Both the position numbers and the translations under genes were made by a program. Shown here one piece after another: positions 52,176-61,352 of a stretch of 64,000 bases of DNA. The DNA comes from Alkalihalobacillus sp. FSL W8-0930 (GTDB lineage Bacteria > Bacillota > Bacilli > Bacillales > Bacillaceae_D): positions 248,001 to 312,000 of the forward strand of contig CP150183.1 of the NCBI GenBank assembly GCA_037965595.1, in the 5' to 3' direction. How positions within the stretch are numbered: position 1 is the first letter of the stretch; every line of letters begins with the position of its first letter. The notes beneath the pieces were generated by a model, which worked only from the letters and a program-made list of their open reading frames with translations, did no database searches and had not been told where the DNA came from.

Positions 52176-52255
52176 ATTAAATCTTTACGCACTAATTAAT
52201 CTAAGGTATAGTAAAGCCAATGTGAAAGCGTTACCCAATAATTGAATAGTCAAGA

Positions 52256-52340
52256 AGCACTAGGGGTGTTTTTAACTGAGATGAGTGTATACTCGAACCC
52301 TTTGAACCTGAACTAGGTAAGACTAGCGGAGGAAAGTGCC
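52256..52340 (+). promoter_or_regulatory. TPP riboswitch (THI element)
   Basis: The stretch contains the THI landmarks: GCACTAGGGGTG, CTGAGATGA, ACCCTTTGAACCTGAACTAG and AGCGGAGGAAAGTGC, with P1 formed by GCAC/GTGC. It is followed by a terminator at 52395-52428. TPP binding is expected to end transcription early, so the operon below should be on when thiamine is scarce. Confidence 0.95.
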
Positions 52341-52394
52341 AAGCTTCAATACATAGTTACCGTGTATTTGTGTTTCATTGGTATGTATTAGTTT

Positions 52395-52428
52395 GCGCAG
52401 CGTTCCTACAGGAGTGCTGCGCTTTTTC
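52395..52428 (+). terminator. riboswitch-controlled terminator (TPP expression platform)
   Basis: GCGCAGC and GCTGCGC with a 14-nt loop, then TTTTT, between the aptamer and the SDR start codon. Confidence 0.85.
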
Positions 52429-52462
52429 GTTTATCTAACAAAAACATAGAGGAGTGGACAGA

Positions 52463-53215
52463 ATGACAAGAACAGTCGTTGTAACAGGTGGAAGCAGAGG
52501 ACTAGGAGAAACAATTGTACGAACGCTGGCGGGGCAAGGGTTTCAAGTTGTCATAAACTATTATCAAAGCAAGGCAGCTGCAGAAGCGTTGGTGGCTGAG
52601 ATTGGAGAAGACAAGGCTTGTGCTATTCAAGCAGATGTAACGAATCGGGCAGAAGTGGATCAACTAATTGAACAAGCGACGGCTTACTTTGGGAAGGTTG
52701 ATGTAGTGGTTAACAATGCGTTAGTTGATTTCAAGTTTGATCCTACAAAACAGAAGTCGTTTATAGAGCTTTCATGGGAGGATTATCAGAAGCAGGTTGA
52801 TGGAACGTTGAAAGCTGCTTTTAACGTGATTCAAAGTGTCGTTCCTCAGTTTATTGAACGAAAAGAAGGAGCGATTATTAATATCGGAACGAACCTATTC
52901 CAGAATCCGGTTGTTCCTTACCATGAATACACAACGGCGAAAGCGGGCTTAATTGGATTTACTCGGAACATTGCGGCTGAACTTGGTGTGCATGGAATTA
53001 AAGCAAACGTGGTTTCAGGCGGTTTGTTAAAAACGACGGATGCTAGTGCAGTGACAACTCCTGAAGTGTTTGATCTAATTGCCCAATCTACTCCACTTAA
53101 AAAAGTAACCGAGACTCAGGATGTAGCGAATATGGTTGCGTATTTGGCATCGGAGCATGCAACTGGGATGACTGGTCAGAACATTACAGTAGATGGCGGA
53201 CTGACGATGAACTAA
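52463..53215 (+). CDS. SDR family oxidoreductase under TPP control
   Basis: Protein of 250 residues with the classical SDR motifs: VTGGSRGLGETIVRTLAGQG, VVNNALVDFKFD (an NNAL variant of NNAG), YHEYTTAKAGLIGFTR (YxxxK) and the C-terminal TGQNITVDGGLTMN. The start ATG has GAGGAG 8 nt upstream. It is followed at 14 bp by a flavin monooxygenase, both under one TPP riboswitch, so the pair should act on a thiamine-related compound. An SDR is among the thiamine-regulated genes I recall from comparative genomics (oarX), but I cannot verify identity. Confidence 0.85.
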   Translation: MTRTVVVTGGSRGLGETIVRTLAGQGFQVVINYYQSKAAAEALVAEIGEDKACAIQADVTNRAEVDQLIEQATAYFGKVDVVVNNALVDFKFDPTKQKSFIELSWEDYQKQVDGTLKAAFNVIQSVVPQFIERKEGAIINIGTNLFQNPVVPYHEYTTAKAGLIGFTRNIAAELGVHGIKANVVSGGLLKTTDASAVTTPEVFDLIAQSTPLKKVTETQDVANMVAYLASEHATGMTGQNITVDGGLTMN

Positions 53216-53229
53216 GTGAGGTGAGTGAT

Positions 53230-54543
53230 GTGGTAAAGAAACAAATACATCTAGGTGTTTTACTATATGGATGTGGACATCATCAAGCGGCTTGGATGAT
53301 GCCTGATTCTAGTATCGAGCAGGTTGGCAAGATTTCATATTACCAGTCGCTCGGGCAACTTGCGGAGAAGGGGTACTTTGATGCGATCTTTTTTGCGGAC
53401 AACCAAGCATTTAAAGGAAATGATTCTAGTGAAATGCCTGCCTTTTGGTTTGATCCGATCGTGAATTTAACGGCTATCTCTCAAGTGACCACCCATGTTG
53501 GATTAGTCTCAACCATTTCAAGTACCTTTTCTAATCCATTTACAGCGGCCAGACAGATTTTAAGCTTGGATCACCTGACGAACGGACGTGTAGGATGGAA
53601 TCTGGTGACCTCAATGACAGATATTGAAGCCAAAAATCACGGGATGGACGCGCTGCCCCCACGTGCGGAGCGGTATCAGAAGGCTGATGAGTTTGCGGCG
53701 GTTATGGATAAGTTGTTTCTTTCATGGGAGGAAGAGGCGTTTTTACATGATAGGGATGCAGGGAGTATCATCGATCCATCAGAGATAGAGCCCATTCATC
53801 ATCAGGGGACACATTTTAATGTGCATGGACCTTCTACGACGCCACGTAGTCCTCAGGGTAAACCAGTCTCGATGCAAGCAGGAGCATCAAAAGAAGGCAT
53901 TGCCTTAGCGACAAAATATGCAGATGCTGTTTACTCTGTCTCGTGGAATTTGAAGCAAGCAAAAACGTTCCGAGCTAAGCTAGACCATCAGATTCAGCAA
54001 AGTGAGAACCCAACTAAGAAGATAAAAGTCTTACCTGGACTCGTTACGTATGTTGGTCGTACATATGAAGAAGCCTTAGAGAAAAAAGCAGCGCTAGATG
54101 AACGACTGCCGATTGAGACTGCTTTAAAACAACTCAGCTTCTTTACGCAACAGGACTGCTACAATTGGGAACTTGATGAAAAGGTACCACCTTTACCACC
54201 GGTAGAAGAGTTTACAGGTCCCGTTGGTCGCTACGAAACCGTTCTAGAAATTATACAGGATACCGACCCGACGGTGAGAGAATTAATAGGATACCTAAGT
54301 GCAGGTGGTGGGCACCTTACACTCATTGGAACACCAAAGGACATCGTAAATCAAATGAAAAAATGGGTGGAAGCCGGAGTAGCTGACGGATTTAACTTAA
54401 TGCCTCCAACCTTACCTGGAAGTTTAGATGACTTTGTAGAGCTAGTGGTTCCTGAATTGCAGCGAGTAGGTTTGTTTAGAGAGGCTTATAGTGGTCATAG
54501 CTTTCGTGAGCATCTGGGTTTGCAGCTGCATAATAGCAAGTAG
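53230..54543 (+). CDS. LLM class monooxygenase, NtaA/SnaA/DszA type, under TPP control
   Basis: Protein of 437 residues. Family blocks: the N-terminal IHLGVLLYGCGHHQAAWMMP, ARQILSLDHLTNGRVGWNLV, ERYQKADEFAAVMDKLFLSW, GPSTTPRSPQGKPVSMQAGA and the C-terminal LIGTPKDIVNQMKKWVEAGV. The family uses FMNH2 from a separate reductase to oxygenate sulfur or nitrogen heterocycles. GTG 53230 is chosen with GAGG 9 nt upstream; GTG 53221 is too close to it. With the SDR it forms a TPP-regulated unit whose substrate is probably a thiamine-derived heterocycle; this is inference. Confidence 0.88.
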   Translation: MVKKQIHLGVLLYGCGHHQAAWMMPDSSIEQVGKISYYQSLGQLAEKGYFDAIFFADNQAFKGNDSSEMPAFWFDPIVNLTAISQVTTHVGLVSTISSTFSNPFTAARQILSLDHLTNGRVGWNLVTSMTDIEAKNHGMDALPPRAERYQKADEFAAVMDKLFLSWEEEAFLHDRDAGSIIDPSEIEPIHHQGTHFNVHGPSTTPRSPQGKPVSMQAGASKEGIALATKYADAVYSVSWNLKQAKTFRAKLDHQIQQSENPTKKIKVLPGLVTYVGRTYEEALEKKAALDERLPIETALKQLSFFTQQDCYNWELDEKVPPLPPVEEFTGPVGRYETVLEIIQDTDPTVRELIGYLSAGGGHLTLIGTPKDIVNQMKKWVEAGVADGFNLMPPTLPGSLDDFVELVVPELQRVGLFREAYSGHSFREHLGLQLHNSK

Positions 54544-54640
54544 GCCTAAAGTGTGAGCGTTCTATTAGGTTATACATGAGTTTAGATCTATAATGAGTTT
54601 GTAATATTTTTTTAAATCTAATAACTCAGAGGTGATTTAA

Positions 54641-55423
54641 TTGGGAAATCAAGAACAAGAATTTACAGGTAAAGTTGCAGTTGTAACTGGTGGCGCATCA
54701 GGGATCGGATTTAGTATCGTAGATCGTCTTATAAAAGAAGGTGCAAAGGTTGCAGCAGGTGACATAAACGTGGAGCGTCTAGAAGAATTGAAGTCGGAGT
54801 TCGGTGATCAATTTCTTGGTGTGAAGGTAGATGTAACGAAAGAAGAAGATATTGAAGCACTAGTCTCTCAAGCTGTGGAAGCATTTGGTCGTGTAGACTA
54901 TGGTTTTAACGTCGCAGGTGCACAAAAGATGGCTCCGATTGCGGACATGCCTGTAGAGGACTGGGATTTCACAGTTGATCTATGTCTGAAGGGTGTTTTC
55001 CTATCAATGAAGCACCAGGCAAGACAGATGAAAAAACAGGGTGGAGGAGCCATTGTGAATGTAGCTTCCCTAAACTCACATGTACCAATGTATGCTGGTT
55101 CTGCTTACGCATCTGCTAAAGCTGGTGTTGAGATGCTAACTAAAAACGGTGCACTTGAATTAGCAAGAGAAAACATAAGAGTAAATGCAATTTTACCAGG
55201 ATTAGTCGATTCACCACTTACTGCATCATTATTGGAACAAGATGATATTAATAAAGCTTATATGGAACGTATTCCAATGGAACGCCCAGCTAAACCAGAC
55301 GAAATTGCTGGACCAGCTATATTTCTTGTAAGTAAGGATGCTGGATACATTTCAGGTTCAAGCTTGTTAGTTGATGGAGCTTGGGCGACATCGGGTTATC
55401 CAGATATGAGCCGTTTTATGTAA
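54641..55423 (+). CDS. SDR family oxidoreductase
   Basis: Protein of 260 residues: TGGASGIGFSIVDRLIKEGA, FNVAGAQKMAPI (NVAG in place of NNAG), YASAKAGVEMLTKNG (YxxxK) and VSKDAGYISGSSLLVDGAWA. TTG 54641 with AGAGGTGAT upstream is the only supported start. Separated from the TPP operon by about 100 bp without a clear terminator, it could be read with it or alone. Confidence 0.88.
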   Translation: MGNQEQEFTGKVAVVTGGASGIGFSIVDRLIKEGAKVAAGDINVERLEELKSEFGDQFLGVKVDVTKEEDIEALVSQAVEAFGRVDYGFNVAGAQKMAPIADMPVEDWDFTVDLCLKGVFLSMKHQARQMKKQGGGAIVNVASLNSHVPMYAGSAYASAKAGVEMLTKNGALELARENIRVNAILPGLVDSPLTASLLEQDDINKAYMERIPMERPAKPDEIAGPAIFLVSKDAGYISGSSLLVDGAWATSGYPDMSRFM

Positions 55424-55435
55424 TGTAAATAACGG

Positions 55436-55467
55436 CAGGGTAGATCACAGATCTATCCTGTTTTTTT
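55436..55467. terminator. hairpin terminator
   Basis: CAGGGTAGAT and ATCTATCCTG arms followed by seven T. Confidence 0.85.
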
Positions 55468-55528
55468 AGGTTAAATAGAGTATACGCTTATGCTAAACTA
55501 GAGATATTCCAAGATATGGAGGTTGCAC

Positions 55529-56683
55529 ATGACCATTCGACGTTTAGAAGATGATGAATTTGAACAAGCATATGCGTTAGATTGTTACGCCTTTCAAGTA
55601 GATGATCCGGAAGAATCTCGTGCTCGGGCGAAGCGCTCGTGGAAGGATGCGACGACCTACGGCGAGGTAGAGGGTGGAAAGGTTCTTGCAAAAGTAGAGC
55701 TGTTGGATTTTGATGTAAATGTATTCGGTCAAACGATGAGAATGGGTGGCATTGCCGGAGTGGCGTCATATCCTGAGCAGCGGCGCAAGGGACTCATCAC
55801 TCAGCTGATGAGCTATACACTAAAAACGATGAGAGAAGAAGGGCATGTGCTTTCTTATCTTCATCCATTTGCGGTAGGGTTTTATCGTAAATTCGGCTGG
55901 GAAATTGCGTTTGATGAAGCGACTTATACACTCCAGCCTTCCGAGTTTCCGAAGCCAGACCGAACACTCGAAGGAGAGTTTGAACGAGTGCCTTTTTCTG
56001 ACTCTCGAATCCGTACAGTGTATGAGCAAAGCTGTAGTCATGGAATGCTTGTCCGCGAGAGCTGGTGGTGGGAAGCACTAATGGAGAAATACGCGAAGTA
56101 TGAGACGGTTCTTTATACTGATTCAAAAGGCGTGCCCACGGCTTACATGGTGTATAAAGTGAAAGGCCATCGGTTTGAGACAGAAGAGCTTGTCTATAGA
56201 GAGAGTAGAGGGTTGAAGGCTCTGCTTTCATTTATTGGTCAGCATGATTCAATGGTTGAGTCTGTTGAAATAACAGCAGCTGGTTCAGAGCATGTGGCAT
56301 ATGTTCTTCCGGACCCAAAAGCAAAGGCAGTGATTCATCCTTACTTTATGGCACGAATTGTTGATGTTGAAGCATTCTTCAAAGAGTTTCCGTTTACCGA
56401 GGGAACAGGAATGAGCTTCACGCTTCAAGTTGAGGACCCCTATGCTGAATGGAATGATCGGACATTCTCGGTCTCGAGTGAAGACGGGTATGTAAGCTGC
56501 GAAGTATCATCCGAGGAACCGACCATATCGATGAGTATCCAGACATTAACTAGCTTGATGCTAGGCTACAGAAGACCTTCATTTTATCTGAAGCAAGGCT
56601 TGATCAAAGGCGATAACGAAGCGATCCAACACTTTGTGTCACTTATTCCCGGAGACGAGCCAGCTTTGATTGATTTCTTTTAA
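55529..56683 (+). CDS. GNAT acetyltransferase, Eis-like
   Basis: Protein of 384 residues with tandem GNAT-like domains and a sterol-carrier-like C-terminus, the Eis architecture: ACGIAGVASYPEQRRKGLIT-type AcCoA loop (GGIAGVASYPEQRRKGLITQ), LHPFAVGFYRKFGWEIAFDE, and a C-terminal SIQTLTSLMLGYRRPSFYLK. The family acetylates amines, including aminoglycosides in some bacteria. ATG 55529 has GGAGG 6 nt upstream; upstream in-frame codons are not needed. Confidence 0.88.
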   Translation: MTIRRLEDDEFEQAYALDCYAFQVDDPEESRARAKRSWKDATTYGEVEGGKVLAKVELLDFDVNVFGQTMRMGGIAGVASYPEQRRKGLITQLMSYTLKTMREEGHVLSYLHPFAVGFYRKFGWEIAFDEATYTLQPSEFPKPDRTLEGEFERVPFSDSRIRTVYEQSCSHGMLVRESWWWEALMEKYAKYETVLYTDSKGVPTAYMVYKVKGHRFETEELVYRESRGLKALLSFIGQHDSMVESVEITAAGSEHVAYVLPDPKAKAVIHPYFMARIVDVEAFFKEFPFTEGTGMSFTLQVEDPYAEWNDRTFSVSSEDGYVSCEVSSEEPTISMSIQTLTSLMLGYRRPSFYLKQGLIKGDNEAIQHFVSLIPGDEPALIDFF

Positions 56684-56691
56684 AAGAAAGA

Positions 56692-56725
56692 AGCGACCAG
56701 TCTACGTAGGACCGGTCGCTATTTT
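56692..56725. terminator. bidirectional hairpin terminator
   Basis: AGCGACC and GGTCGCT pair around a loop with CTACGTAG, with flanking A and T runs. Confidence 0.7.
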
Positions 56726-56727
56726 AC

Positions 56728-57414
56728 TTACTTTTGAAGCTGTTTTAACACAAGGTCTGCAACGGGACCACCAGAAGCCGGGTTCTGACCGGTAACTAGG
56801 CGTCCATCTTCAACAGCGTATGGTGCAAAAGGCTTGTCTGCTTTTTGGAAACGTGCACCACGCTTAACTAGTTCTGTTTCAGCGAGGTATGGCAGGTACT
56901 CATCAAGTTCTACAGCCTTTTCTTCTTCGTTTGTGAATCCTGTCACCACTTTATCAGCAATCAGGTAGTTTCCTTCTTCTGTTTTAAGGTTTAATAACGC
57001 AACCGCACCGTGGCATACAGAAGAAATGATTCCGCCATTATTGTAAATGGTTTGGCTAATCTTTTGTAGACCTTCGTTTTCAGGGAAGTCCCAGACGGTT
57101 CCGTGACCACCTGCATAATAAATCGCTGCATAATCAGCAGGGTTTACTTCTTCAGGTGTTAATGTGTTTCCAAGCTTCTTCATGAATTTAGGATTCAGAT
57201 AGAACTCCCAGTCAATCTCTTCAGCCGCAGCCAGACTATGAGGATCAATTGGTGTGTAGCCACCTTTTGGACTCACATAATCCACCTCGAACCCAGCGTC
57301 TTCTACCTTTTTGACAAAGTGTACAGCTTCTCCTAACCATAAGCCGGTCGCTCTATTTAAATCCGGATATTTTGGAAAACTACTTACAGCAACAAGAATT
57401 TTGTTAGACATCAA
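56728..57414 (-). CDS. DJ-1/PfpI (Hsp31-like) detoxification protein
   Basis: Protein of 228 residues with the Hsp31-type nucleophile block IISSVCHGAVALLNL and the upstream catalytic region AIYYAGGHGTVWDFPENEGL. The family includes methylglyoxal-handling glyoxalase III/deglycase-type and general stress proteins. It is divergent from a MerR gene and has a 19-bp-spaced MerR-type promoter (57440-57470). In B. subtilis the AdhR-controlled yraA is a protein of this superfamily. Confidence 0.85.
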   Translation of the reverse strand: MMSNKILVAVSSFPKYPDLNRATGLWLGEAVHFVKKVEDAGFEVDYVSPKGGYTPIDPHSLAAAEEIDWEFYLNPKFMKKLGNTLTPEEVNPADYAAIYYAGGHGTVWDFPENEGLQKISQTIYNNGGIISSVCHGAVALLNLKTEEGNYLIADKVVTGFTNEEEKAVELDEYLPYLAETELVKRGARFQKADKPFAPYAVEDGRLVTGQNPASGGPVADLVLKQLQK

Positions 57415-57439
57415 ATCACTCCTCTATTAAGATGAATGT

Positions 57440-57470
57440 ATCATACTACTTAAAGTGCACTTTAAGTCAA
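57440..57470 (-). promoter_or_regulatory. MerR-type promoter/operator of the DJ-1 gene
   Basis: On the minus strand TTGACT (57465-57470), a 19-bp spacer and TATGAT (57440-57445). The spacer contains the perfect palindrome CTTAAAGTGCACTTTAAG (57449-57466). The half-site CTTAAAG-type matches that of the adh promoter at 33945-33975 in design. Confidence 0.85.
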
Positions 57471-57488
57471 AGGAAAGGACTTGCTTAG

Positions 57489-57908
57489 TTGAACCATTAC
57501 TCAATGAACGAAATTAAAGAAAAGCTTGGCCTGTCAGCATCAACGTTACGTTATTATGAAAAAGAACAATTAATTCCAGCAATCAACCGTGACTCATCAG
57601 GAAATAGAAGCTACACAGATACAGACATTGAATGGATTACGTTTATCAAAACATTGCGTGATACCGACATGCCGATACGAGTGATAAAGGAATATGTGGT
57701 CATGTTCCAAGAGGGGGCAGATACGATAACTGCAAGGAAAGAGTTAATGGCAGCACATGCAGAAAAGGTGCAGCAAGAGATTGACCAGAAGCTAGCCAGT
57801 CTTAAGGTGCTCCAAAAGAAGGTGAAGTATTACGACACGATTGACCGACGGAAGCAGAGATTGAGTGAGCGGGTGTTCCATACGCAAAAAAACTCGTCCC
57901 ACACATAG
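57489..57908 (+). CDS. MerR family regulator (AdhR-like paralogue)
   Basis: Protein of 139 residues: winged HTH LGLSASTLRYYEKEQLIPAI, NRDSSGNRSYTDTDIEWITF, then a coiled-coil dimerisation tail. TTG 57489 is the likely start; ATG 57504 is an alternative. At the place where the regulator at 33497 has its sensing Cys (IIQC), this one has FIKT, i.e. no Cys, so its signal must be read differently. Divergent from the DJ-1 gene it probably activates. Confidence 0.85.
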   Translation: MNHYSMNEIKEKLGLSASTLRYYEKEQLIPAINRDSSGNRSYTDTDIEWITFIKTLRDTDMPIRVIKEYVVMFQEGADTITARKELMAAHAEKVQQEIDQKLASLKVLQKKVKYYDTIDRRKQRLSERVFHTQKNSSHT

Positions 57909-57919
57909 GACGAGTTTTT
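57886..57919. terminator. hairpin terminator overlapping the MerR stop
   Basis: AAAAACTCGTCC and GGACGAGTTTTT arms; the MerR stop codon lies at the base of the stem. It serves both this gene and the convergent ahpF. Confidence 0.8.
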
Positions 57920-57931
57920 ACTTCATCTATC

Positions 57932-59461
57932 TTAATTCCGAATGAGATAGTCAAATGCACCGAGTGAGGCAGTAGCACCTGATCCCATGGAAATAATGAT
58001 TTGGTTGTACGCGCTATCGGTGCAATCGCCGGCAGCGAATAGACCTTTGACGCTTGTAGCGCCTTGCTTATCTACTACGATCTCGCCCATACGATTACGT
58101 TCAACAGACTCATCTAACCATTCTGTGTTAGGCACGAGACCAATTTGAACGAACACACCTTGTAAGGCAACGTGATGGATTTCATCCGTAGCACGATCTT
58201 TGTACGAAATTCCGTTTACACTTGTGTCGCCAGTGATCTCGGTTGTTTGTGCGTTCGTGATTACCGTGACGTTTGGTAGGCTATTCACACGATCTTGAAG
58301 AACGCTGTCTGCTTTAAGCTCAGGTGCGAATTCAAGAACAGTCACGTGGTTAACGATCCCCGCAAGGTCAATTGCTGCTTCAATTCCAGAGTTTCCTCCA
58401 CCGATAACAGCAACATCTTTGCCTTCAAATAATGGACCGTCACAGTGTGGGCAGTAAGCCACACCTTTATTCTTAAATTCTTCTTCACCAGGTACGCCAA
58501 CATTTCTCCAGCGTGCACCAGTAGAGAGGATGACTGTTTTCGCTTTAAGCACGGCATCGTTCTCAAGCGTTACCTCAAACAGATCCTTTTTCTCCAAATG
58601 CTTCGCTTTTTGCAGGTTCATGATGTCCACACTGTAGTTCTTCACATGCTCCTCAAGGCTTGCAGCAAGCTTTGGACCTTCCGTATGAGGAACACTGATG
58701 AAGTTCTCAATGCTTAATGTATCCATTACTTGACCACCAAAGCGCTCAGCAACAATCCCAGTACGAATTCCTTTGCGGGCAGCATAAATCGCAGCACTTG
58801 AACCAGCTGGACCACCGCCAACAACAAGAACATCAAATGGATCTTTAGAAGCTAGCTCTTTCGCGTCAACGCCAACACCCATTTTAGCAATGATTTCTTC
58901 CGTGCTCATGCGACCACTTCCGAACGATTGACCGTTTAAAAAGACGCTTGGTACAGCCATAACCTGCTTATCCTCAACCTCATCTTTAAAGGCTGCTCCG
59001 TCAATCATGGTGTGCGTAATATTAGGGTTCAATACACTCATCATGTTTAACGCCTGAACCACGTCAGGGCAGTTATGACACGTTAAGCTAATATATGATT
59101 CAAAGTGAAATTCACCTTTAATTTGTTTGATTTGATCAATAACCGATTGATCCACTTTTGGAGCTCTACCACTCACTTGAAGCAATGCCAAGACAAGAGA
59201 TGTGAACTCATGACCTAAAGGAACACCGGCGAATGTTACGCCAGTGTCCTCTCCTACACGGTTTACACTAAAACTTGGCGTTCTGGGTAGAGCAGCCTTT
59301 TCAATCGTAATTCTCTCAGACATAGCAGAAAGTTCATCGAGAAGAGCGATCATATCTGTTGATACTTTATCGTCTCCTGCGTTCACTTTAATCACAATGT
59401 CATTTTCTAAAAGCTGCATATATTGATTGAGCTGTGACTTAATCTCTGTATCCAGAACCAT
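57932..59461 (-). CDS. ahpF: alkyl hydroperoxide reductase subunit F
   Basis: Flavoprotein of 509 residues that passes electrons from NAD(P)H to AhpC. The N-terminal double-thioredoxin-like domain has the Cys pair in [18 protein letters not shown], the FAD motif is in [20 protein letters not shown], the redox CxxC is in [20 protein letters not shown], and the NAD(P)H motif is [13 protein letters not shown]. It follows ahpC by 15 nt in the same operon. RBS AAGGAG. Confidence 0.97.
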   Translation of the reverse strand: MVLDTEIKSQLNQYMQLLENDIVIKVNAGDDKVSTDMIALLDELSAMSERITIEKAALPRTPSFSVNRVGEDTGVTFAGVPLGHEFTSLVLALLQVSGRAPKVDQSVIDQIKQIKGEFHFESYISLTCHNCPDVVQALNMMSVLNPNITHTMIDGAAFKDEVEDKQVMAVPSVFLNGQSFGSGRMSTEEIIAKMGVGVDAKELASKDPFDVLVVGGGPAGSSAAIYAARKGIRTGIVAERFGGQVMDTLSIENFISVPHTEGPKLAASLEEHVKNYSVDIMNLQKAKHLEKKDLFEVTLENDAVLKAKTVILSTGARWRNVGVPGEEEFKNKGVAYCPHCDGPLFEGKDVAVIGGGNSGIEAAIDLAGIVNHVTVLEFAPELKADSVLQDRVNSLPNVTVITNAQTTEITGDTSVNGISYKDRATDEIHHVALQGVFVQIGLVPNTEWLDESVERNRMGEIVVDKQGATSVKGLFAAGDCTDSAYNQIIISMGSGATASLGAFDYLIRN

Positions 59462-59476
59462 GTTTTACGACACTCC

Positions 59477-60040
59477 TTAGATTTTACCTACTAGATCAAG
59501 GCTAGGTGTAAGTGTTTCTGTTCCTTCTTCCCATTTTGCAGGACATACTTCACCTGGATTGTTACGAACATATTGAGCTGCTTTGATTTTGTTTACTAGG
59601 ATGCTTGCATCACGGCCAATACCGTCTGCATTCACCTCAACTGTTTGAATGATACCATCCGGATCAATAACAAACGTACCACGATCAGCAAGACCTGAAG
59701 CTTCGTTTAATACTTGGAAGTTACGAGAAATCGTTTGAGATGGATCACCAATCATTGTGTACGTGATCTTACCGATTTTCTCTGAGCTATCATGCCAACC
59801 TTTGTGAACGAAGTGAGTATCTGTTGAAACAGAGTATACTTCTGCACCAAGTGCTTTTAAATCTGCATATTGGTTTTGTAGATCCTCAAGTTCTGTTGGG
59901 CAAACAAAGCTGAAGTCAGCAGGGTAGAAGCAAACAACGCTCCATTGACCTTTAAAGCTATCATTTGTTACCTCAACAAACTCACCATTTTTGTAAGCTT
60001 GTGCTGTGAATGGAAGTACTTCTGAACCGATAAGTGACAT
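59477..60040 (-). CDS. ahpC: alkyl hydroperoxide reductase subunit C
   Basis: Typical 2-Cys peroxiredoxin of 187 residues reducing H2O2, organic hydroperoxides and peroxynitrite. The peroxidatic Cys is in [19 protein letters not shown] and the resolving Cys in [20 protein letters not shown] precedes the start [10 protein letters not shown] at 10 nt. A promoter with possible PerR-type control lies upstream. Confidence 0.97.
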   Translation of the reverse strand: MSLIGSEVLPFTAQAYKNGEFVEVTNDSFKGQWSVVCFYPADFSFVCPTELEDLQNQYADLKALGAEVYSVSTDTHFVHKGWHDSSEKIGKITYTMIGDPSQTISRNFQVLNEASGLADRGTFVIDPDGIIQTVEVNADGIGRDASILVNKIKAAQYVRNNPGEVCPAKWEEGTETLTPSLDLVGKI

Positions 60041-60107
60041 AAATAAACATCCTCCTAATATGAACATTAAGCCATTGCTTAATGATATTTATTCTAATTA
60101 CATACTT

Positions 60108-60136
60108 ATTATTAAATAATTATTACTGTTTGTCAA
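60108..60136 (-). promoter_or_regulatory. ahpC promoter with a PerR-box-like sequence
   Basis: Minus-strand TTGACA (60131-60136) and AATAAT (60108-60113) with a 17-bp spacer. The spacer and -10 region contain ATTATTAAATAAT (perfect 13-bp dyad, 60108-60120) and ATAATTATTA (60116-60125), which partly matches the PerR consensus. PerR control of ahpCF is usual in Bacilli; the box itself is imperfect. Confidence 0.45.
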
Positions 60137-60207
60137 CAAGTATGATCGAACTTTTTTATCAAAAATATAAGCTGTTTTGCGTAATAGTAGGATAAATCCC
60201 ATTTCAG

Positions 60208-60239
60208 CATTATCATTTAGTGCCTTTACAATGATAATG
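60208..60239. repeat. 10-bp inverted repeat between ahpC and the lipoprotein genes
   Basis: CATTATCATT and AATGATAATG are perfect arms around a 12-nt loop, resembling paired Fur-type half-sites (TGATAAT), 69 bp before the lipoprotein start. Confidence 0.4.
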
Positions 60240-60307
60240 AATAAATCACAAATTACCCTTTTAGCCCAAGCTCTATACGGGTAAGGTAAAAAAAGGGAGG
60301 GATTAAA

Positions 60308-61336
60308 TTGAAAAAGGTAACAGCAATAACTGGTATGGTTTCGGTTGCTTGTATCCTTGTTGGTTGTAATACCTCAAATGAACAAACTCAAAACACGGAA
60401 TCGGTTGAAAATAACACGGAGGAACAAACGGAAGGGAGTGGAACGGATACTCAAGAGGATGAAGGAGCGGAAATAGAAGCAGATGAATCGAGTGAACCAG
60501 ACGAACTGAGTGACACAGAGGACGAGAAGGAAGACGCATATGAGGAAGTACAGGAAAGTGAGAATTATACGATTCAGACGGATTACATGGACGCAACGAC
60601 TGAGTTCATTACAACATTCTCAATTAATCGAGAGGGAGATTTAGACGGATCACGAGAAGAACGTCTTGAGAGGTCCTTATTTGAAAGTGATCCTTCTGAA
60701 CAGGATATTTTAGACTCATTTACTGAACTGTCATTAGAAGGGGATGCCCTAACCGTTGAACTCAATACAACGGAATATACTTATCTTTCATTATCTTCAG
60801 CAATGCATGGTATGTTTTTTCAGTCCTTTTCAGCCATAAGTGATTTATATGGTGTGAATGAAGCAGTCTTCTTAGATCCTGACGGGGTGAATGAAGTAAC
60901 TGTCGCAGATCGATTAATTGATCAAACGATGAACATTGAAGAAGAAAGAGGTCTAACACGTGGCTATTATACCCTCTACGATACAGAACTCGAACAGACC
61001 TTATTCTTATCCGGTGGTCAATTGGATGAAAACGTTACAGGAGCCGATGGAGAGCCGTTGAACTTCGAAGAAACCATAGAAGAAATGAAAACAGTTAATG
61101 AACATGAATTGTCCTACTCAACGGCAATTGTAGAAGGAATTGAAATCGATGATGTCTCTTTTGAAAATGAGGTCGCATCGGTCCATTACACAGTGGATGA
61201 AGATCTTGTCACAGAATCCGACCAAATTGTGTTCGCAAATGCTATGCAGCTGACAGCCTTAGACTTTCATGCAACCGAGCTTGAGCTTGTAAATGAAACA
61301 GAGCGAAGAATAGTGAACTATCCATTGATTAAATGA
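60308..61336 (+). CDS. acidic lipoprotein, GerMN-like C-terminal part
   Basis: Protein of 342 residues. Signal peptide with lipobox LVGC (Cys20), then an extremely acidic linker (about residues 25-85). The rest has two related parts with YT/FSIN strands and a C-terminus (DQIVFANAMQLTALDFHATE) somewhat like GerMN domains; this is a weak resemblance. TTG 60308 is supported by GGAGGG. Followed 16 bp later by a second lipoprotein gene. Function unknown. Confidence 0.72.
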   Translation: MKKVTAITGMVSVACILVGCNTSNEQTQNTESVENNTEEQTEGSGTDTQEDEGAEIEADESSEPDELSDTEDEKEDAYEEVQESENYTIQTDYMDATTEFITTFSINREGDLDGSREERLERSLFESDPSEQDILDSFTELSLEGDALTVELNTTEYTYLSLSSAMHGMFFQSFSAISDLYGVNEAVFLDPDGVNEVTVADRLIDQTMNIEEERGLTRGYYTLYDTELEQTLFLSGGQLDENVTGADGEPLNFEETIEEMKTVNEHELSYSTAIVEGIEIDDVSFENEVASVHYTVDEDLVTESDQIVFANAMQLTALDFHATELELVNETERRIVNYPLIK

Positions 61337-61352
61337 GAGCTGAGGTGACAGG

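Noticed and set aside
55797-56231. Minus-strand ORF of 144 codons inside the Eis-like gene
   Set aside because: Antisense shadow without a ribosome binding site; the plus-strand protein is clearly conserved in pattern.
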